The notes: generated by a model from the sequence alone, not told the origin. 64,000 bases of DNA from Brochothrix thermosphacta DSM 20171 = FSL F6-1036 (GCF_036884295.1 NZ_CP145608.1:186001-250000), one strand, 5' to 3'; shown: positions 34,483 through 43,757, numbered from the stretch's first letter. Made by a program: numbers and translations.

Positions 34483-35682
34483 GTGACATTACAGGATAAT
34501 CGTCAATGGAAATGGTCAGAAATATTTGTATTGTTAGTGATGCTCTCACTTTATTTTGGTATTTTTAATATCTATGTGGGTTTTTCCGTTAAGTTGTACA
34601 TGATAGTGTTGGGAATTGGGGCGATATTTAGTATCAAAACGCTTGCTTTTGATAAATTATTATTCTTTGAAACACTGATGATTGCCTTTTTTATGATCTC
34701 GATTTTCTCTGCACTCCAATTTAGATATCCTGCAGAACAGTTGCGTTTTATCGTTGTTGTGCTGATTTTGCTCAGCTATTACTTCATTATGCGAGGCACT
34801 CTTGTCCGCCTCTCAATAAAAAAAATTGAAACGATGATCGAAATATCTGGATTAATCGGAATTAGTATTTCATTAGTATATTATGTGTTGGGTATTATGC
34901 AGGTAAACATGGTTTTTAAAGGAAACGGTATTCAAGTCTTAGGCGCGTTAATTGACCGTCAGGCACCTCGTTTAACAGGTGTAGCAAGTACGGACCCTAA
35001 TATATTTGTGTTGTTTGTGACGTTGTATTTCTTCTACACATTTACACATTTAAATAAGTTTCGTAATATTCTTGGCTTTATTTTAACTTTATCGGCCATC
35101 GTCTTAACTTTTTCACGTGGCGGATATGTCGGTATTGTCTTAGGCGCAGTGTTGTTGCTCTTTATTGGTAAAAATTATGGTAAAAAAATAAAGATCGTTA
35201 TGGGTGTCTGTATAATTGTAATAATTGCGTATTACTTTCAAAACCAATTACCAATCAATCCTTTTGAACAGTTAGAAAATCGGTTTTCATCTATTGGCTC
35301 AGATGGTGGGAGTGGCCGTAACGTATTATGGGCCAATGCGTGGCACACGTTCACACAACATCCACTTTTAGGAATCGGCATCAATAGTACGCTAAGTTAT
35401 TCCCTAGATCAAGGTGAGTTATTGGCACGTTATATCCATAATACTTATTTAGAGATATTGTCAGAATTAGGAATCGTAGGCTTTATTACGTATTTCTCTT
35501 TCTGTATAATGCTACTTTACACATCGCTTAAATTAATTAAGCATAAAGTGTATTTTTTCTTGCCGGTATTTGTTGCGTTGTTTGTGCAGATGTTTTTTTT
35601 ATCGGTGGAGTACAATGAAATGTTTTACCTCTGTGTGGTGCTGCTCTATCGGTATGCGAAAGAATATAAAATCAATGGTTAA
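34483..35682 (+). CDS. Polysaccharide polymerase (Wzy-like)
   Basis: Polytopic protein of 399 residues with about ten to twelve membrane segments and an O-antigen ligase/polymerase-type region (LTFSRGGYVGI near 207-217, then a large loop with GIGINSTLSY and YIHNTYLEILSELG). Such proteins polymerise undecaprenyl-linked repeats outside the membrane. It starts with GTG 34483 behind AAAGGGAGAG. The call rests on topology, these short motifs and the neighbouring flippase. Confidence 0.82.
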   Translation: MTLQDNRQWKWSEIFVLLVMLSLYFGIFNIYVGFSVKLYMIVLGIGAIFSIKTLAFDKLLFFETLMIAFFMISIFSALQFRYPAEQLRFIVVVLILLSYYFIMRGTLVRLSIKKIETMIEISGLIGISISLVYYVLGIMQVNMVFKGNGIQVLGALIDRQAPRLTGVASTDPNIFVLFVTLYFFYTFTHLNKFRNILGFILTLSAIVLTFSRGGYVGIVLGAVLLLFIGKNYGKKIKIVMGVCIIVIIAYYFQNQLPINPFEQLENRFSSIGSDGGSGRNVLWANAWHTFTQHPLLGIGINSTLSYSLDQGELLARYIHNTYLEILSELGIVGFITYFSFCIMLLYTSLKLIKHKVYFFLPVFVALFVQMFFLSVEYNEMFYLCVVLLYRYAKEYKING

Positions 35683-35703
35683 TATGTGTATAAGGAGAAA
35701 ATT

Positions 35704-37143
35704 ATGAAAATCGCTAAAAATTTCATCTATAATACCAGTTATCAAATTTTGGTGTTGCTGTTACCGTTAGTGACTGTGCCTTATATTGCGCGTGTATTAG
35801 GACCAGAAGGAGTAGGGGCGAAAAGTTATACTTTTTCAATCGTCCAGTACTTTATTTTAATTGCAATTTTAGGTTTGGACGCTTATGGTATCAGGGAAGT
35901 TGCTAAAGTCAAAGACAATCGTAAAAAGTTGAGTGAGACGTTTAAAAGTTTATTTATATTGCGTGTAATGACCGTGAGTGTCGCCTTTATTTTATTCTGT
36001 TTATTTATGTATTGGAACACGGAATTCATCTCTCTTTTTTGGATACAATCGCTTTATATTGTTATTGTGGCTTCAGATGTCGCATGGTTATTTATGGGTT
36101 TGGAACAATTCAAAAAAATTGTTATTCGTAATACAATCACAAAATTGGCAGGATTAATCGCCATCTTTATGTTCGTCAAACAAAAAGAAGATTTACCGCT
36201 CTATATCATTATTTTAATAATTTCCCAAGTAGCAGGACAAGTGACATTATTTCCCTATATACCAAAATATATTGACCGTGTAAAAGTTTCTTGTCTCAGT
36301 GTTATCAAGCATTTGAAACCGACGTTAGCCATTTTTATTACACAATTGGCGATGCAGGTGTATCTTGTGTTAAATCGGACACTGTTGGGAATTTATAGCA
36401 CCACGAGCGAAGTAGGGATTTTTGATAGTTCGTATAAAATTATCAGCATCGCACTCGCTTTGATGACGTCTATTAGTACAGTGATGTTACCTCGTATCTC
36501 TGCGCTTGTATCAGAAGGTGAGCACGCCACTGTGCGCTTGTTTTTGAACCGGACGTTGAGTATCACGTTGTTATTTGCTGTTGGACTCATGTTCGGCATC
36601 GCCGGAATATCTGGGAATTTTATGGGATGGTTTTTAGGGGCAGGTTTCACAGGCGCAGGCAGTGTTTTAGTGTTACTAACACCAGTGATTCTATTCTTAG
36701 CTTGGGGTTCAATTATCGGTAATCAATTTTTACTGCCGATGAATCGGATGAGGGGATATAGTATTGCGGTATGTTCAGGATTATTCGTCAATGTAATCAT
36801 CAATGTGCTGTTGATACCACAGTACGGAGCTCAGGGAGCGGCTGTGGCAACTTCTATATCAGAAGGCGTTGTTCTGTTAGCGATGATGATTATTGTGCGT
36901 GAGAGCCTTGATCAGTGGGTTTGGTTAAAAGAGCTAACGTTACTTATCATAGCAGGCGGCGTGATGGTGAGCGCTCTGTTAGTTATGAATAAATTACCAA
37001 TACAACCAGTGGGACTAACGTTTTTACAAATTATTGTGGGGATAGGGATTTATCTTGTTATACTCTATCTCTTTAAAACAAAAACATTGAACTGGTTGCT
37101 TGATAAAATAAGCGTTGTAATTAATAAAAGACGTCAGAAATAG
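35704..37143 (+). CDS. Repeat-unit flippase (Wzx-like)
   Basis: Polysaccharide-transport family membrane protein of 479 residues with 12-14 helices. The opening KNFIYNTSYQILVLLLPLV and YIARVLGPEGVG are classic Wzx features. It moves the undecaprenyl-linked unit to the outer face for Wzy. AAGGAG at 35692-35697 serves ATG 35704; an in-frame upstream start at 35686 overlaps that site. It is the last gene of the operon, and no clear terminator follows. Confidence 0.9.
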   Translation: MKIAKNFIYNTSYQILVLLLPLVTVPYIARVLGPEGVGAKSYTFSIVQYFILIAILGLDAYGIREVAKVKDNRKKLSETFKSLFILRVMTVSVAFILFCLFMYWNTEFISLFWIQSLYIVIVASDVAWLFMGLEQFKKIVIRNTITKLAGLIAIFMFVKQKEDLPLYIIILIISQVAGQVTLFPYIPKYIDRVKVSCLSVIKHLKPTLAIFITQLAMQVYLVLNRTLLGIYSTTSEVGIFDSSYKIISIALALMTSISTVMLPRISALVSEGEHATVRLFLNRTLSITLLFAVGLMFGIAGISGNFMGWFLGAGFTGAGSVLVLLTPVILFLAWGSIIGNQFLLPMNRMRGYSIAVCSGLFVNVIINVLLIPQYGAQGAAVATSISEGVVLLAMMIIVRESLDQWVWLKELTLLIIAGGVMVSALLVMNKLPIQPVGLTFLQIIVGIGIYLVILYLFKTKTLNWLLDKISVVINKRRQK

Positions 37144-37352
37144 TGTTGTTTTTTTAAAATAGTCATTATACTCTTACTAACAGATTATGAACGTATTTAA
37201 ACTATCCATTCTAATGTGAAGAGAGTCGTTACTGTGATATTAGCATTCCTGAATATTAGGGGAAGTTCATAGTTTTTTAGTTAGAGGCAATTATAGTGGT
37301 GTGTTGGGGTAAATTGAAGTGTTAAAACGAATATAATTCAGGACCGATTTGA
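37144..37352. other. Convergent gap after wzx
   Basis: Short AT-rich sequence between the convergent wzx and MFS genes. I see no convincing terminator stem or reading frame. Confidence 0.4.
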
Positions 37353-38553
37353 TTAATTATCATTTAATGAAAAATCTCTTATTTTTGAATCTAATAAGTA
37401 TACAATTCCGATGAAACAATAAGAGGATCCAAACAGAATAAAGAAAATATTAGGATTAATATATAGTGAGAGCCACCCGAAAAAAAGTGAACCCAGAGGC
37501 ATTGTTATAATGCTGATGCTTGCTTTAGTACTGAATACTTTCCCTAAATGTTGTTCAGGTATAAGTATTTGATAAAAAGGTTTATTAGAAACATGTGTTA
37601 CTCCTAAAAATATAAAAGAAATCGCTAATGAAACGATAATGAATTTCGAAGAAACAAACAGAGCATTAGCAAGCAACGTTACCCCGAAAAATAAAGTTGC
37701 AAATACCTGTATTCTACCAATAGTATATTTTGAAAGAACAATTTTGCTAGCTATTGTTGAGCCTATAAGGGTTCCTATGGCCATTGATGACATGATGAAT
37801 CCATATAAGATCGGACTATTCTGATCGTTTGCAATTATAACTTGGTAGATGCTTAACCCACCAAAACAGAAATTGACTAGAGCACCCCCAAGTGTGAGTT
37901 TCAAAATTGATTTTTCTGAGAAGATGTATTTAAAACCTAAAAAAACAGTTTTGTTTTTTTCAGTAGTTAAAATTTTTGGTAGTTTTTCTTTATAATTAAT
38001 TTTAGAAAATGTAATAATTGCAATCATGAGTGCAAATACATCAATCATTAATAAATATAATAGCGATAAATATTTCAGCATAATACCTGTTAAGGCATTG
38101 AAAACATAATCAACCGCATTATATGAAAAAGACATGTACATCTGCGCATGGGCTAAATCTTTTTTTGAGACCAATTTAGGAATAAAGGCATCTTGGATAG
38201 TGTAGGTATTCATCCCAAAAAAGGAAGCCGTCGCTACTATGATACAGATGATATAAGGGTTTTCAATACCATTGAAGACAATGAGAGTTAATGCCATAAT
38301 AGGTAATAGTTGTCCCCATTCACAAATAATTAATAGCATTCTTTTATTGTATTTATCGATGTATGGGCCGATTAAAAAAGAAAGTGCATTAGGTATAAAA
38401 ATAGCGAAGTTAAATACACCTAACACCTAACCATAAACCAGAATCAGTAACCTGCATGATGTACCAAGAAAGTGCAATATAATAAATGCTATCCCCTAGA
38501 TTACTCATTGTTCGCCCCAACAATAAATATTTGAAATTTACATTTTTAAGCAT
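37353..38553 (-). pseudogene. Frameshifted MFS transporter
   Basis: A major facilitator transporter resembling drug/macrolide exporters (DHA3 type), about 400 residues and 10-12 helices. The true start is ATG 38553 on the minus strand behind GGAGG, giving MLKNVNFKYLLLGRTMSNLG and then the first helix. That frame closes after 48 codons; the rest continues in another frame from 38426 (LGVFNFAIFIPNALSF) to 37353. The break lies at a doubled TTAGGTG near 38420-38433, net one base too many or two too few. The inter-helix motif PYIDKYNKR is intact. It is a recent inactivation, a sequencing error or rarely a slippage site. Confidence 0.82.
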
Positions 38554-38699
38554 CTGTTACCTCCAAAAAGTCCATAAAATTTTCAAATGTAATTTTTTCT
38601 ATATGCGATAGTATTAATTGAATCCAAGCATCATAAGTGAGTCTACATGTATAGAGGTCTAGTTTTATAATTAGGAGAGGTATTGAGAGGTTATTTAAT

Positions 38700-38723
38700 G
38701 TAATAGAAGTTCATTTCTATTAC
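38700..38723. promoter_or_regulatory. Operator-like palindrome of the MFS gene
   Basis: Perfect 9-bp inverted repeat GTAATAGAA / TTCTATTAC with a 6-base spacer, about 150 bases upstream of the MFS start. Next to it CTAGT-TATAT-ACTAG (38724-38738) is a second small palindrome. On the minus strand a TTTACT / TAGTAT pair (17-base gap) lies just upstream. The arrangement suggests a repressor-controlled transporter promoter. No regulator gene is adjacent. Confidence 0.5.
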
Positions 38724-38990
38724 TAGTTATATACTAGCATCTATTACGCGCTAAGTAAACTGATAATTCTGTTTAATTTAAACTTTATAACTAAAAAAAT
38801 AATTAGATTTTATCTTTAAGTAGTTATTTTTAGTTATATTTATATTTGATTTTATGCTAAATCGTTTCAACAATTTCTATGAATTGATTCTTTGTAGTTT
38901 ATCTTTAATAAGGATAGGTACTCTTAAGGAATCAACATAAGGAGTGGTACTCAATTGCTTGAAGGTTTGGTACTCGCTGTCGCTGCGTCC

Positions 38991-39080
38991 CATACTACTC
39001 TCGTAAAGCGAATAAATTCGCAACGATATTAGCACCCATACTGTTCTCGTGAGCGAATAAATTCGCAACGATAACAGCAA
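38991..39080. repeat. Two-copy 46-bp repeat with GCGAAT palindromes
   Basis: CATACT..CTCGT..GCGAATAAATTCGC..ACGATA is repeated at 38991-39035 and 39037-39080. Each copy carries the palindrome GCGAAT-AA-ATTCGC. A weak third piece (ATTCGTAATGATAACA) follows. The rest of 38739-38990 is AT-rich sequence in which I see no gene. Confidence 0.7.
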
Positions 39081-39098
39081 TTCGTAATGATAACAACA

Positions 39099-39137
39099 AA
39101 TAAACAGCTACCCAAAGGTAGCTGTTTATTTTTGTTT
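39099..39137. terminator. Bidirectional-type terminator after lytR
   Basis: AAATAAACAGCTACC and GGTAGCTGTTTATTTTT form a near-perfect stem with a CAAA loop. It lies downstream of the minus-strand lytR gene and would also stop plus-strand transcription. Confidence 0.82.
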
Positions 39138-39182
39138 TATTGATTTTTGAAATAAAAATACTATTTTACAACAAGCTTTTAT

Positions 39183-40262
39183 TTAAGGAGTAACTGCTGG
39201 TGTTTCAGTTCCGATTCCAGTGTCAGTTGTTACTTCGTCGCCTGTAGTGTTCGTTGCATCTGGGAAGGGTAGATCAAAATCCAATTCCTTCGCTAAAGTA
39301 TTAGCAGTTTTATGTAGCTCTTCATTGTCTAATCGGTAGTAGTAAATATTATCAATTGTTGAATCTGCACCTTTTAAGTTGAGTGATTTAACTTTGAAAT
39401 CGTCTTTATTGTTGATGGCATATTTTGCAAGTGACATCATCGTTTCGAAATCCATATCAGTTTTCATGTTATTTCCAACTGTATCAATGATCGAACCGTA
39501 TTTTGAAATAGATCCCATTTGTAACGCTTTTTTGATAATGGCTTCAATAACAAGTTGTTGTCGTTTACCACGTTCGATATCGTTATCAATATGACGTGTT
39601 CGAGCAAGAGCTAATGCTTGCTCACCATTTAGTTCTTGTAGTCCTTTTTTCAGTGTGATTGCGCCCGCTTTATCCTTTGAATCTTGCTCAGTAAAGGATA
39701 CAGGTACATCAACTTCAATACCGCCTAAAGCATCGACAATCTCTAAGAAAGATGTGAAGTTGAAACGCACGTATTTATCAACGGGTAGTTGTAACGTGTT
39801 TTCGACAGTTTTAACACTGAGTTCAGGTCCGCCGTATGCATGAGCATGGGCAATTTTTGTCCATTGTTCAGTGCTGTTTTCTGTGCCTGGTACAAGAACA
39901 TAGGAGTCACGCGGAATACTAAGTAATGTGAGTGCATGTGTTTTTATGTTTAAAGTTCCATATAATAAAGCATCTGAGCGAGCATTACCTTTAAAGTTAC
40001 GAACATCGCTATCATCAACTCCGATGATAAGAAATGACATATTATCTTTAGCTGCTACGACGTTTTTAGTACGTAAATCAGAACCTTTACCGTCACGTAT
40101 TGAAGAGAATGCCTTATCAAACGCATTTTCGCCTTTTGAATAAAGATAAGTTGCATAGACTGAAACAACCATAATTATAAGCATTATTGGAATCATAATC
40201 GAGAAAAGAATAATTCTTCTTCGACGAAATTTTTTGTGCTTATTCTGTCGCAAATCGGACAT
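39183..40262 (-). CDS. LytR-CpsA-Psr family glycopolymer ligase
   Basis: LCP enzyme of 359 residues that attaches teichoic acid or polysaccharide from the lipid carrier to peptidoglycan. A basic cytoplasmic N-terminus (KKFRRRR) leads to one membrane helix (17-40). The catalytic domain has GVDDSD, NARSDALLYG, SIPRDSYV and ALARTRHIDNDIERGKRQQ with the conserved pyrophosphate-binding Arg and Asp residues. The C-terminal tail is Thr-rich. Start ATG 40262 follows AAGGGG. Together with tagO/tagA it completes the wall-polymer route; it might also act on the cps polymer. Confidence 0.93.
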   Translation of the reverse strand: MSDLRQNKHKKFRRRRIILFSIMIPIMLIIMVVSVYATYLYSKGENAFDKAFSSIRDGKGSDLRTKNVVAAKDNMSFLIIGVDDSDVRNFKGNARSDALLYGTLNIKTHALTLLSIPRDSYVLVPGTENSTEQWTKIAHAHAYGGPELSVKTVENTLQLPVDKYVRFNFTSFLEIVDALGGIEVDVPVSFTEQDSKDKAGAITLKKGLQELNGEQALALARTRHIDNDIERGKRQQLVIEAIIKKALQMGSISKYGSIIDTVGNNMKTDMDFETMMSLAKYAINNKDDFKVKSLNLKGADSTIDNIYYYRLDNEELHKTANTLAKELDFDLPFPDATNTTGDEVTTDTGIGTETPAVTP

Positions 40263-40327
40263 TTAGAAAACCCCTTTTTTATATAGTTCATATTTTGAAA
40301 AACTGAACAGAATGACATCATTATTTC

Positions 40328-40333
40328 ATTATA
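40328..40333 (-). promoter_or_regulatory. Candidate -10 of lytR
   Basis: A perfect TATAAT on the minus strand, 66 bases before the lytR start. The -35 position (TATATT) is weak. Confidence 0.35.
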
Positions 40334-40373
40334 CATAAAACAAATGTGTAAATATAGCTAGTTTAGATTAAAA

Positions 40374-40916
40374 TTAGGTAAGAAAATTCTTTTTTTGCAA
40401 AATAAAATAAGAAATATGGATATTTTTATCAAGTTCAACATTAAATTCCCAACTTTGAAATTGTTGCTCAAAGTTAAACGAACGCAGCAATTCTTTTGAA
40501 GGCATATTGGCGCTATCTACTTTTGCGTAAATAGAGTCATCAGTTAATGACCAAATAAAAGGCAGTAGACATAAAAAAACTTCGCGCATAAAACCTTGAC
40601 GACGATACATCGCATGTAGTTCATAACCAATTTCAATCCCTTTAGGTGTCCAATCATTAATGCCAACGGTACCAATTAGTGAGCCGTTAGCTTTCAATCG
40701 AATGGCATAACGTATTGCGAAACGATCGTCTTCAAGCATTTTCACCATATCTTGAACAGTACTTAAATCGTCAAGCGGTTTAACGTGTAGATAATGCATG
40801 GTTTCAGCTTCAGACCATAATGAGAGCAAATCAACAGCGTCAATCATCGTGAGTGGTGTAAGTGTTAAACGCGAGCTATCAAGAGCGCGTTTAAAAGTCG
40901 AAGAACTTTTTAGCAT
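40374..40916 (-). CDS. GNAT-family acetyltransferase
   Basis: 180 residues resembling the RimJ/RimL type (LTLTPLTMIDAVDLLSLWSEAE opening, IGTVGINDW, then YELHAMYRRQGFMREV, the acetyl-CoA pyrophosphate loop region). The usual Q/RxxGxG/A loop is only partly kept (RRQGFMRE). The substrate is unknown. The start overlaps the end of yigZ by seven bases, so it is probably cotranscribed with it. Confidence 0.78.
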   Translation of the reverse strand: MLKSSSTFKRALDSSRLTLTPLTMIDAVDLLSLWSEAETMHYLHVKPLDDLSTVQDMVKMLEDDRFAIRYAIRLKANGSLIGTVGINDWTPKGIEIGYELHAMYRRQGFMREVFLCLLPFIWSLTDDSIYAKVDSANMPSKELLRSFNFEQQFQSWEFNVELDKNIHISYFILQKKNFLT

Positions 40917-41548
40917 GGCACCACGTGCTCTTGGTATAAAACATCGCCAATCGTTATATTAGCAGTCCCGTTTGTTACATTTATCAACCAATCTGAAATC
41001 TCACTTACTTCGGAATGTTTGACATAAATAGAAAGTGATACATTTTCACTGTAGTCTATCTTTTGTATGCCTAATGCTTTTTTTTGTAATAGATTTTCGA
41101 GAATCGGCAATAGCGGGTAGGCGACAGCACACGTTACAATTGTCATTAATTCACAGCGAACAATTCCAATTGTATTGAGTGTCTCGCTGACAGCACTGCC
41201 ATAAGCACGTACTAAACCGCCTGCACCGAGTTTGGTACCACCAAAATAGCGCGTTACAACAACGGTCACATTTTTCAATTGACGTTTTTTTAGAACTTCA
41301 AGCATCGGCACGCCAGCAGTGCCACTTGGCTCACCGTCATCATTTGCTTTTTGAAACTGGTCTCTATCTCCAATAAGATAGGCTGAGCAGTTGTGTGACG
41401 CTTGGTAGTGCGCCTTTTTTATGCTCTGAATAAAGTGCTGTGCATCAGCTTCGTCAACTGTTCGTTTTACGTGAGTAATGAAACGAGATTTTTGAATAAT
41501 TATTTCATGACTTCCGTTAGTTTTTACAGTTAAATATGTATCTAGCAT
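40910..41548 (-). CDS. yigZ: YigZ/IMPACT family protein
   Basis: 212 residues with an N-terminal IMPACT domain (KSRFITHVKRT, ASHNCSAYL, DDGEPSGTAGVPMLEVL, VTRYFGGTKLGAGGLVRAY) and a C-terminal DUF1949-type half. Homologues (YvyE in Bacillus) are of unclear function, perhaps in translation stress. The start ATG 41548 follows AGAGAGG. It sits near lytR as in Bacillus and Listeria, here with a GNAT gene in between. Confidence 0.9.
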   Translation of the reverse strand: MLDTYLTVKTNGSHEIIIQKSRFITHVKRTVDEADAQHFIQSIKKAHYQASHNCSAYLIGDRDQFQKANDDGEPSGTAGVPMLEVLKKRQLKNVTVVVTRYFGGTKLGAGGLVRAYGSAVSETLNTIGIVRCELMTIVTCAVAYPLLPILENLLQKKALGIQKIDYSENVSLSIYVKHSEVSEISDWLINVTNGTANITIGDVLYQEHVVPC

Positions 41549-42142
41549 GGGGAAAACCTCTCTTTTGAAATTTAAAAGTTATTTGTAAATCTTAAATCAC
41601 CGTCGTTTAAAAATTAAATGAATACAAAAACAGGCTCACTTTTACTTTGGTGATATTTTTTTATAGCTGAGTGAGATGGTACTTTTGTTTGATGAAGCTT
41701 AACATCTTACTATTTATTATAGAGCTTATTGAGAAACCATTCAAATATCTATCGTATATTGTGTGAAAATTGTTTTTTTTATTTCTTTTTTAGAGCTGCT
41801 GAACTTATTCTTAGAAAGAGATAATGTTTTTTTTATTCATTTTTTTGTATGGATGTTAGCTATCACAGTTTGTTTTTAGAAAGGAAGTCTTTTATTTATA
41901 ACGTTTTGAATTGTTTAATAGTTTAAAGTAATGAATTATTATTCAATACCCATTGGTTTGGTGTGCATTATCTATGCCAAATTGATATTAATAGGTACTA
42001 TTTGAAAAGTAAATAAAGTTTGTTTGTTAGGTCAAATTTACTTATAATAGAAAATATATAAACGGTTTTTATGGGCTAAAAGAATCATGACTGAGTATTT
42101 TATTTTTTATGGTTAAAAAACACAACTTGAGGATGAGGGTAA
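41549..42142. other. Long divergent intergenic region
   Basis: Nearly 600 bases of AT-rich DNA between divergent yigZ and the degU-like gene. Apart from the promoter at 42020-42048 I find no gene, repeat or strong structure. In Bacillus the kinase gene degS lies before degU; nothing resembling it is here. Confidence 0.5.
42020..42048 (+). promoter_or_regulatory. Promoter of degU-like gene
   Basis: TTGTTT at 42020-42025 and TATAAT at 42043-42048 with 17-base spacing. The start codon is 94 bases further on, so the leader is moderately long. Confidence 0.6.
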
Positions 42143-42823
42143 ATGCAGACAACAATAATGATTATAGATGATCACCAGTTATACCGAGAAGGATTACGAC
42201 ATATTTTAAATGGAGATGATGACCTACAAGTTGTTCATGTAACGACTCTATCTGATTCAATCATTGCTGAGTACGAAGAGTATAAACCGCAAATCGTTTT
42301 TGTGGATGGTAATTCTGAAAAAAATACTATTTTAAATGAAATGTTAATTTATATGAGTGATAAAGAAGAAACGCAAGTTGCGTTATTATCTGATTTTGTT
42401 ACCAATCAAGAAATTGCAGCAGCGATTCAAAAAGGTGTGGTAGGATTCCTACTTAAAGATATGGACAGCCAAGAGTTTATTGCTGCTGTAAAAGAATTGA
42501 GTAATGATAATGCGTATATTCATCCTAAAATAAGTAAACGTTTACTTTTGCTACTATCAAAAAGTTCAAATGATAGTATTAGTTTAGGGAGTTTATCGGC
42601 TTCAGATGTTCAGTATCCGTTGCATATTTTGACACATCGAGAGTGTGAAGTGTTACAATTATTGGCAGCTGGGAAAAATAATCGTGATATTGGTGTGGAC
42701 CTTTATATCAGTGAAAAAACTGTGAAAAATCATGTCAGCAGTATCTTGAAAAAATTAGATGTTGCTGATCGAACACAGGCTGTTTTGAAAGGTATTCGCA
42801 ACAACTGGGTGGGGATTAGTTAA
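42143..42823 (+). CDS. degU: DegU-like orphan response regulator
   Basis: NarL-family regulator of 226 residues. The receiver domain (1-120) keeps IIDDHQLYREG, a candidate phospho-acceptor Asp55 in FVDGNSEKN, Ser in LLSD and Lys in FLLKDMD, but the usual MP loop after the Asp is replaced by GNSEK, so phosphorylation may be altered. The LuxR helix-turn-helix (about 158-215) is highly conserved with DegU (LTHRECEVLQLLAAGKNNRDIG, SEKTVKNHVSSILKKL). There is no degS neighbour, as in Listeria. DegV follows after 13 bases. Confidence 0.85.
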   Translation: MQTTIMIIDDHQLYREGLRHILNGDDDLQVVHVTTLSDSIIAEYEEYKPQIVFVDGNSEKNTILNEMLIYMSDKEETQVALLSDFVTNQEIAAAIQKGVVGFLLKDMDSQEFIAAVKELSNDNAYIHPKISKRLLLLLSKSSNDSISLGSLSASDVQYPLHILTHRECEVLQLLAAGKNNRDIGVDLYISEKTVKNHVSSILKKLDVADRTQAVLKGIRNNWVGIS

Positions 42824-42836
42824 AGGAGAGAAAGAG

Positions 42837-43679
42837 ATGAAAATAGCACTTGTATCTGATACGACTGCAACGCTTGATCAAGCAGTCATTGAAAAGTACG
42901 CGATTCATACCGTACCGTTAACCATAACGATTGATGGGAAGTCTTATCGAGAGCAAGAAGATTTAACGAATAAAGAGTTTTATCAGCTTTTAAAAGAAAG
43001 TGACGCGTTACCAACAAGTTCTCAACCTTCGCCAGGCGAATGGTTATCACTTTACGAACGCTTAGCGAAAACACACGATGCCATTATTGTTTTAACATTA
43101 TCTGAAAAAATTAGTGGTACGTATCAAACAGCTCATGCAATGGCACAAGAAGTGAAAGATGTTGATATTCATGTGATTGATTCCAATTACAGTAGCCGAC
43201 CACAAGCTTATCTTGTTGAAGAAGCAGGGCGCATGATTGCTCAAGACCAGCCAATCACAGCCATTCTCGCGAAAATCGAACAGATGATTGATGCGATGGA
43301 TGCTTATATTATTGTTGATGACTTGAACCACTTGGCAAGAGGCGGACGGATGTCTAGCGCAACAGCATTAGTTGGAAGCATGTTGAAAATCAAGCCAGTC
43401 ATTCGTTTTGTGGATAAAAGCTTAGTAATGTTTGAAAAAATTAGAACACAGAAAAAAGCGATTGCTCGAGTTGAAGTGTTGTTTGCTGAAGTTTACAAGA
43501 ATGATAAGCAGCTGCGTGCAACCGTATTACATTCGGATGTAGAAACGAAGGCAAAAGCTATCTATAATGAAATGATTGTGAAGTACCCAGAAGTAGAATG
43601 GGACGTTAGTGAGTTCGGTCCTGTTTTGGGAACGCATTTAGGCCCAGGTGCACTCGCTATTGTTTGGACAATTAAATAA
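42837..43679 (+). CDS. degV: DegV family fatty-acid-binding protein
   Basis: 280 residues of the DegV/FakB fold, which binds a fatty acid and can present it to FakA kinase. The motifs SDTTATL at the start, PTSSQPSPGEW near 60, LSEKISGTYQ and DDLNHLARGGRMS are typical. AAAGGAGAG precedes ATG 42837. It sits between degU and comFA as in Bacillus (yviA). A terminator follows. Confidence 0.92.
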   Translation: MKIALVSDTTATLDQAVIEKYAIHTVPLTITIDGKSYREQEDLTNKEFYQLLKESDALPTSSQPSPGEWLSLYERLAKTHDAIIVLTLSEKISGTYQTAHAMAQEVKDVDIHVIDSNYSSRPQAYLVEEAGRMIAQDQPITAILAKIEQMIDAMDAYIIVDDLNHLARGGRMSSATALVGSMLKIKPVIRFVDKSLVMFEKIRTQKKAIARVEVLFAEVYKNDKQLRATVLHSDVETKAKAIYNEMIVKYPEVEWDVSEFGPVLGTHLGPGALAIVWTIK

Positions 43680-43713
43680 TCGATTTGCTATTATACTATT
43701 TTTATTAAATTAT

Positions 43714-43757
43714 AAACGTATTTGTGAGGTGTTTAACGCTCGCAAATACGTTTTTTG
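43714..43757 (+). terminator. Terminator after degV
   Basis: AACGTATTTGTGAG and CTCGCAAATACGTTTTTT form a strong stem with a ten-base loop and T-run. Confidence 0.9.

Noticed and set aside
38877..39080. Small minus-strand reading frame of 67 codons
   Set aside because: It coincides with the direct repeats, giving a repeated SLRIYSL peptide, and has no convincing ribosome site.
41549..42142. Possible small RNA or degS remnant in the long gap before the degU-like gene
   Set aside because: I found neither a terminator-like hairpin with T-run nor any kinase motif in any frame.
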